Below are positions 5,709 to 8,747 of a stretch of 8,747 nucleotides of DNA, in pieces (positions within the stretch are counted from its first letter, which is position 1; each line of letters starts with the position of its first letter). Source of the DNA: Planctomycetota bacterium (GTDB taxonomy: Bacteria; Planctomycetota; Phycisphaerae; UBA1845; PWPN01). The position numbers and the translations under genes were made by a program. The stretch is from contig JACQVT010000448.1 in the NCBI GenBank assembly GCA_016209665.1, forward strand, positions 1-8,747, given 5' to 3'. The notes under the pieces are model-generated. The model was not told the DNA's origin and made no database searches. It saw only the letters and a program-made list of their open reading frames with translations.

Positions 5709-5717
5709 GGCCGGACT

Positions 5718-7919
5718 ATGGATGTACCGGATGACATCGCGATGGAGGCGCGGGCGCGGCAGCGACAGAAGATGGCGTCGTCGTTCGGGCCGTTCGCGCG
5801 GCTGCTGGGCTACGTCTGGCCGCAGAAGCGCTACCTGTATCCGGCCGTCGGCTGCATCATCCTGATGGCGGCGACGTACTCGATGAGCCTGGGGTCGATC
5901 CCGTTCGTGCTGAGCGTGCTGATGCGGCCGCAGGGGCTGCACGGCTGGGTGGCCCAGACGACCGTCGAGAAGCGGGTCAAGGCCGGCTTCAGCGTCTACA
6001 ACTCGCTCAAGGACTACGAAGTCGCCGGCCTGCCCCAGGGCACGGCCATGATCGTGGATATCGAGTCCGACTCCCCCCTGGCCGCGGCGGGCGTCGACAT
6101 CCGCCGCGGGGCGTTCATCCTCGCCGCCGACGGCGTGCGAGGCCGGGCCGCCGACGTCTTCGAGGCCATGGCCGGCAGCCACGACACCCTGACGCTCCAG
6201 TACCGGCTGCCAGCGGACCCCGCCGGCACGGAGCGCACCGCCGCCATCGCCGTCGAGCCGGTCGAGACGCACTACCGCCTGCTGCGCGGGGCCTTGTCAT
6301 ACATTCCCGGCGGACTTGAGCCCCGCCAGCGCTGGCGGACGCTGGTGGTCGTGCTGGCCCTCCTGTGCGTGGTGATGTTGGCCGGCAACGTCGCCCGGTT
6401 CTTTGCCGAGTACCTGACCGTCATCGTCAACTGCCGGGCCATCATGGACATCCGCCGCCAGATGTATGCCCACATTCTCAAGTTGCCGCTGAGTCACTTC
6501 AGCCGCAACACGACCGACACCATGAACCGCGTCCAGGTCGACACCAACGACATCTTCCGCGGACTGAGCAACTTCTTCGAGAAGGTGGTCACCGAGCCGT
6601 TCAAGGCCGTCGGCGTGGCCATCATCGCGCTTATCATGGACTGGAAGGTCACGGTGGTGGCCATCGTCATCACGCCGCTGGTGGTGCTGCTCGTGCGGGC
6701 CCTGGGCAAGCGGATTCGCCGGGCCAACAGGCGGGCGTTGATGAACTACGCCAAGATGCTGGGGGCGATGGAGAGCACGCTGACCGGCATGAGGGTGGTC
6801 AAGGGCTACGGCCGCGAGAACTACGAGCGCAAACGTCTGTTTCGCATCGACCGCCAGGTGCTCAAGGCCCAGCTCAAGATGGGCCGCACCGAGGCCCTCG
6901 CCTCGCCCGTGCTGGAGATGATCGGCTTTGTCGCCGTGGCGGCGGCCATCCTGTACTTCGCCAGCCGCATCCTCTACGGCGCCGGCGCCGACGAGCAGGT
7001 CCCCCACTTCATCGGCATGATCATCATGCTCGTCGCCATACTCGACCCGGTCCGCAAGCTCACCACCGTCTATCCGAAGATTCAACGGGCCAACGCCGCC
7101 GCCGAGCGCGTCTTCGAGATCATCGACAGCGCCAGCGAGTACGACGCCGACGCCGGCCGTCCCCGCCTCGCCCCGCTCCGAAACACGATCGCCTTCGAGA
7201 ATGTCACCTTCACCTACCCCGATGCCAACCGCCCCGCCGTGCAGGACGTGTCGCTCACCGTGCATCGCGGCGAGATCGTCGCCCTCGTCGGCTCCAACGG
7301 CTCCGGCAAGACCACCCTCGTCAGCCTGTTGCCCAGGTTCTTCCCCGTCAACGGTGGCGGCCGAATCCTCATCGACGGCCAGGACGTCAGCAAGGTCGCT
7401 CTGCGCTCGCTGCGCGAACAGTTCAGCCTCATCACCCAGGACACCGTCATTTTCCCCGACACCGTCCGGGCCAACATCGGCTACGGCAAGATGGGCACGA
7501 CCCAGGCCGCCATCGAGGACGCCGCCCGCAAGGCCTTCGCCGACGAGTTCATCCGCCAGATGCCCGACGGCTACGACACCGTCGTCGGCGAGCACGGAGC
7601 GACGCTCTCCGGCGGCCAGAAGCAGCGCATCTCCATCGCCCGGGCCATCCTCCGCAACGCCCCCATCCTGATCTTCGACGAGGCCACCAGCCAGGTCGAC
7701 TCCGAGTCCGAGATGAAGATCCACAAGGCCCTCGACCTGATCCTCAAGGACCGCACGGCGTTCGTCATCGCCCACCGGTTCAGCACCATCGCCAACGCCC
7801 ATCGCATCGTCGTCATGGACGACGGCCGGATCGTCGCCGTCGGCACCCACGAACACCTCCTCAAGGCCTGCCCCATGTACGTCCGGCTGTATGAGAACCA
7901 GTTCCGAAACGCGGGGTAG
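5718..7919 (+). CDS. MsbA-type ABC exporter half-transporter with inserted PDZ-like domain
   Basis: This 733-residue protein has a fused membrane and ATPase domain that should act as a homodimer. TM1 spans about 40-69 and TM2 begins near 206, the other helices running to about 440. The roughly 135 residues between TM1 and TM2 face the periplasm. They contain a PDZ-like stretch (about 107-163) with MIVDIESDSPLAAAGV (111-126), RRGAFILAADG (129-139) and LTLQYRL (158-164). MsbA has only a short loop there, hence its usual length near 580. The ATPase is intact: A-loop Y500, Walker A GSNGSGKTT (525-533), Q-loop Q574, signature LSGGQ (630-634), Walker B ILIFDEAT with E655, D-loop SQVD and H686. Lipid, lipopolysaccharide or peptide export is plausible; the substrate is unknown. 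ATG 5718 has no Shine-Dalgarno; ATG 5742 is an alternative. The gene is monocistronic. Confidence 0.92.
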   Translation: MDVPDDIAMEARARQRQKMASSFGPFARLLGYVWPQKRYLYPAVGCIILMAATYSMSLGSIPFVLSVLMRPQGLHGWVAQTTVEKRVKAGFSVYNSLKDYEVAGLPQGTAMIVDIESDSPLAAAGVDIRRGAFILAADGVRGRAADVFEAMAGSHDTLTLQYRLPADPAGTERTAAIAVEPVETHYRLLRGALSYIPGGLEPRQRWRTLVVVLALLCVVMLAGNVARFFAEYLTVIVNCRAIMDIRRQMYAHILKLPLSHFSRNTTDTMNRVQVDTNDIFRGLSNFFEKVVTEPFKAVGVAIIALIMDWKVTVVAIVITPLVVLLVRALGKRIRRANRRALMNYAKMLGAMESTLTGMRVVKGYGRENYERKRLFRIDRQVLKAQLKMGRTEALASPVLEMIGFVAVAAAILYFASRILYGAGADEQVPHFIGMIIMLVAILDPVRKLTTVYPKIQRANAAAERVFEIIDSASEYDADAGRPRLAPLRNTIAFENVTFTYPDANRPAVQDVSLTVHRGEIVALVGSNGSGKTTLVSLLPRFFPVNGGGRILIDGQDVSKVALRSLREQFSLITQDTVIFPDTVRANIGYGKMGTTQAAIEDAARKAFADEFIRQMPDGYDTVVGEHGATLSGGQKQRISIARAILRNAPILIFDEATSQVDSESEMKIHKALDLILKDRTAFVIAHRFSTIANAHRIVVMDDGRIVAVGTHEHLLKACPMYVRLYENQFRNAG

Positions 7920-7968
7920 GACGCGGCTTGAGGCTCGCGGTTCGCGGCTCCGGTCGGCGGGCGTCATT

Positions 7969-8000
7969 GCGGACCAGTGGGAGGCGCCAAGATGGTCCGC
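7969..8000 (+). terminator. Hairpin downstream of the ABC exporter gene
   Basis: GCGGACCA (7969-7976) pairs perfectly with TGGTCCGC (7993-8000). The 16-base loop can close further with TGG/CCA. It starts 50 bases after the exporter stop codon. No T-run follows, so it may be a terminator of uncertain strength, a 3' processing block, or simply another intergenic palindrome. Confidence 0.4.
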
Positions 8001-8123
8001 GTTGCGCTGACCAGCTCGCCGCCCCGAAGACTCAATGCTGCGGGTCCGATAAACTTAAGGGGTCTCCGCATGCGTTCCCATACGGGCTGATCCCGCCCCG
8101 TCCTCCTGACGTGCGTGGGGGGG

Positions 8124-8151
8124 TTGAAAACTTCCTATCGCAATGTATAAT
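8124..8151 (+). promoter_or_regulatory. Near-consensus sigma-70 promoter for the Asp-rich repeat gene
   Basis: TTGAAA (8124-8129, five of six to consensus) and a perfect TATAAT (8146-8151) are 16 bases apart, with TG just before and G just after the -10. This is the clearest promoter in the window. Transcription should begin near 8158, leaving a leader of about 175 bases before the ATG at 8335. Confidence 0.78.
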
Positions 8152-8157
8152 GCAAGC

Positions 8158-8334
8158 TGTATGTCGGAGCGGGCACGTCTACACCCTGCTCGCGGGCGAG
8201 CGAGGGGCGGACGATCAGAGAACCTTGGGGAACGACATCTCCGACCGAAGGCGAACGGCATTTCGCCGCGAGCCACTCAACTTGCCGGGGCGGGGAATCG
8301 TTGCCTGCGCGCCGGCACAACCGGAGGGGAAACG
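8158..8334 (+). promoter_or_regulatory. Long structured leader of the Asp-rich repeat gene
   Basis: Two hairpins are visible: GCTCG (8188-8192) with CGAGC (8197-8201) around CGGG, and GGCGAA (8250-8255) with TTCGCC (8262-8267). GGCGAAC (8250-8256) can also pair with GTTGCC (8300-8305) apart from one bulged G, closing a larger domain that contains GCCGCGAGCCAC (8265-8276). This arrangement loosely recalls the cyclic-di-GMP-I (GEMM) riboswitch pattern, but several conserved positions differ and the GNRA-capped stem is missing. I treat it as an unassigned structured leader. Confidence 0.3.
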
Positions 8335-8747
8335 ATGGAAAAGCACATCACATTCGTCGGACCACTCGCCGCCCGAACTCCCGGGCTGGTTTCGATCGCC
8401 GTCGGCATGGTTCTGGGCCTCACCCTGCATCCGTCGGCCGCTCGGGCCATCGACACCGACAACGATGGCATGCCTGACGCATACGAATTCGCCCACTGGT
8501 GCCTGGACTATCAAACCTACGATAGTGTCGTCGATCAGGACCACGACGGGGCCAGCAGCTACAGCGAGTACGTGATCGGAACCGATCCCTGCGACCCCGA
8601 CACCGACAACGACGGCATCACCGATGGCTACGAGATCAACAACTTCTGTCTCTTCCCCCTCACCGATGACGCCTCCGCCGACCCGGACGACGATGGGGCC
8701 GACAACCTGACCGAGTTCCTGCTCCAGACCTATGCCTGCTACGCCGA
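8335..8747 (+). CDS. Secreted Asp-rich calcium-binding repeat protein (partial, 3' end cut by window)
   Basis: 137 codons are visible and the frame is open at the window edge. Residues 1 to about 38 are a long Sec signal peptide: a charged start, a hydrophobic core (17-31) and an ARA cleavage motif (36-38). The mature part has four calcium-loop motifs of the thrombospondin type 3/EF-hand-like kind: DTDNDG (40-45), DQDHDG (67-72), DTDNDG (89-94) and DPDDDG (116-121). The Asp side chains at alternate positions are expected to bind Ca2+. Such repeats form stalks or linkers in extracellular planctomycete proteins, and the functional domain may lie beyond the window. The start is well supported: GGAGG (8323-8327) lies 7 bases before ATG 8335. 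The upstream promoter and long leader suggest independent control. Confidence 0.85.
   Translation, partial: MEKHITFVGPLAARTPGLVSIAVGMVLGLTLHPSAARAIDTDNDGMPDAYEFAHWCLDYQTYDSVVDQDHDGASSYSEYVIGTDPCDPDTDNDGITDGYEINNFCLFPLTDDASADPDDDGADNLTEFLLQTYACYA
8452..8747 (+). repeat. Two tandem 49-residue (147-base) Asp-rich modules
   Basis: Within the secreted protein, residues 40-88 and 89-137 are tandem copies. Both DxDxDG loops (40 and 67, then 89 and 116) and both cysteines (C56 and C86, then C105 and C135) recur at exactly 49 residues. The cysteines could form one disulfide per module. The second copy runs to the last complete codon in the window, so more copies may follow. Confidence 0.8.

Larger units (their letters stand above)
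4805..5717. other. Long gene-free block of repeats and hairpins
   Basis: This block is 913 bases with no credible coding frame: open stretches in it have arginine- and proline-rich or random-looking products and no sensible start. It contains, in order, the operon terminator, a 25-base direct repeat, a unit with inverted ends (5057-5237), a strong hairpin at 5427-5446, three copies of a GYCGCCCTCG word, and three CAAC-NN-GTTG dyads ahead of the exporter gene. I found no tRNA, rRNA or recognised small RNA. Bases about 5240-5400 show nothing I can name. Confidence 0.6.
7920..8334. other. Spacer holding a hairpin, a promoter and a long leader
   Basis: No gene is supported in these 415 bases. 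In order, they hold a hairpin downstream of the exporter gene (7969-8000), about 120 bases with only small dyads such as CGCATGCG near 8068, the promoter at 8124-8151, and the leader of the Asp-rich repeat gene. Confidence 0.5.

Noticed and set aside
5571..5717. Upstream in-frame extension of the ABC exporter
   Set aside because: This stretch carries palindromes and a dispersed repeat word, and its translation does not resemble an exporter N-terminus. A -10-like box and ATG at 5718 give a normal start.
6297..7967. Long open minus-strand frame opposite the ABC exporter
   Set aside because: The plus strand encodes a complete set of ABC ATPase motifs. The antisense product is a low-complexity Asp/Gly/Val string created by codon bias.

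Overview
The window is GC-rich bacterial DNA, probably from a member of the Planctomycetota (Phycisphaerae-like). This is inference, with no marker gene to prove it. The supports are gene-poor spacers full of short GC-rich dyads and dispersed repeats, an MsbA-type exporter with a large periplasmic insert, a secreted protein built of Asp-rich calcium-binding modules, and a rhodanese/DoxX pair.

Layout, left to right. Bases 1-219 are a spacer with two small hairpins. A Gfo/Idh/MocA-family NAD(P)-dependent oxidoreductase follows at 220-1242 (+). It converges on a small copper-chaperone-like heavy-metal-associated (HMA) protein at 1339-1581 (-). A 382-base divergent spacer leads to a lipoprotein with a clan-A glycosidase-like barrel whose expected nucleophile is alanine (1964-3283, +). 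A repeat-rich spacer (3284-3512) ends in a promoter and a strong Shine-Dalgarno that does not fit the downstream gene start. Next is a translationally coupled pair: a membrane-anchored rhodanese (3513-4169) and a DoxX/MauE-type membrane protein (4166-4804), closed by a hairpin terminator. A 913-base gene-free block (4805-5717) holds a 25-base direct repeat, a roughly 180-base unit with inverted ends, several hairpins, and three dyads sharing the core CAAC-NN-GTTG. An ABC exporter half-transporter with a PDZ-like domain between its first two membrane segments occupies 5718-7919. A 415-base spacer then carries a near-consensus promoter and a leader of about 175 bases. The window ends inside a secreted Asp-rich repeat protein (8335 to the edge).

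Only the rhodanese and DoxX/MauE genes form an evident operon; they look like an envelope thiol/sulfur redox unit. The others appear to be single transcription units. Four of the seven products (lipoprotein, rhodanese, DoxX protein, Asp-rich repeat protein) are predicted to act at or outside the cytoplasmic membrane, and the exporter spans it. No phage, transposase, CRISPR array, rRNA or tRNA was recognised.
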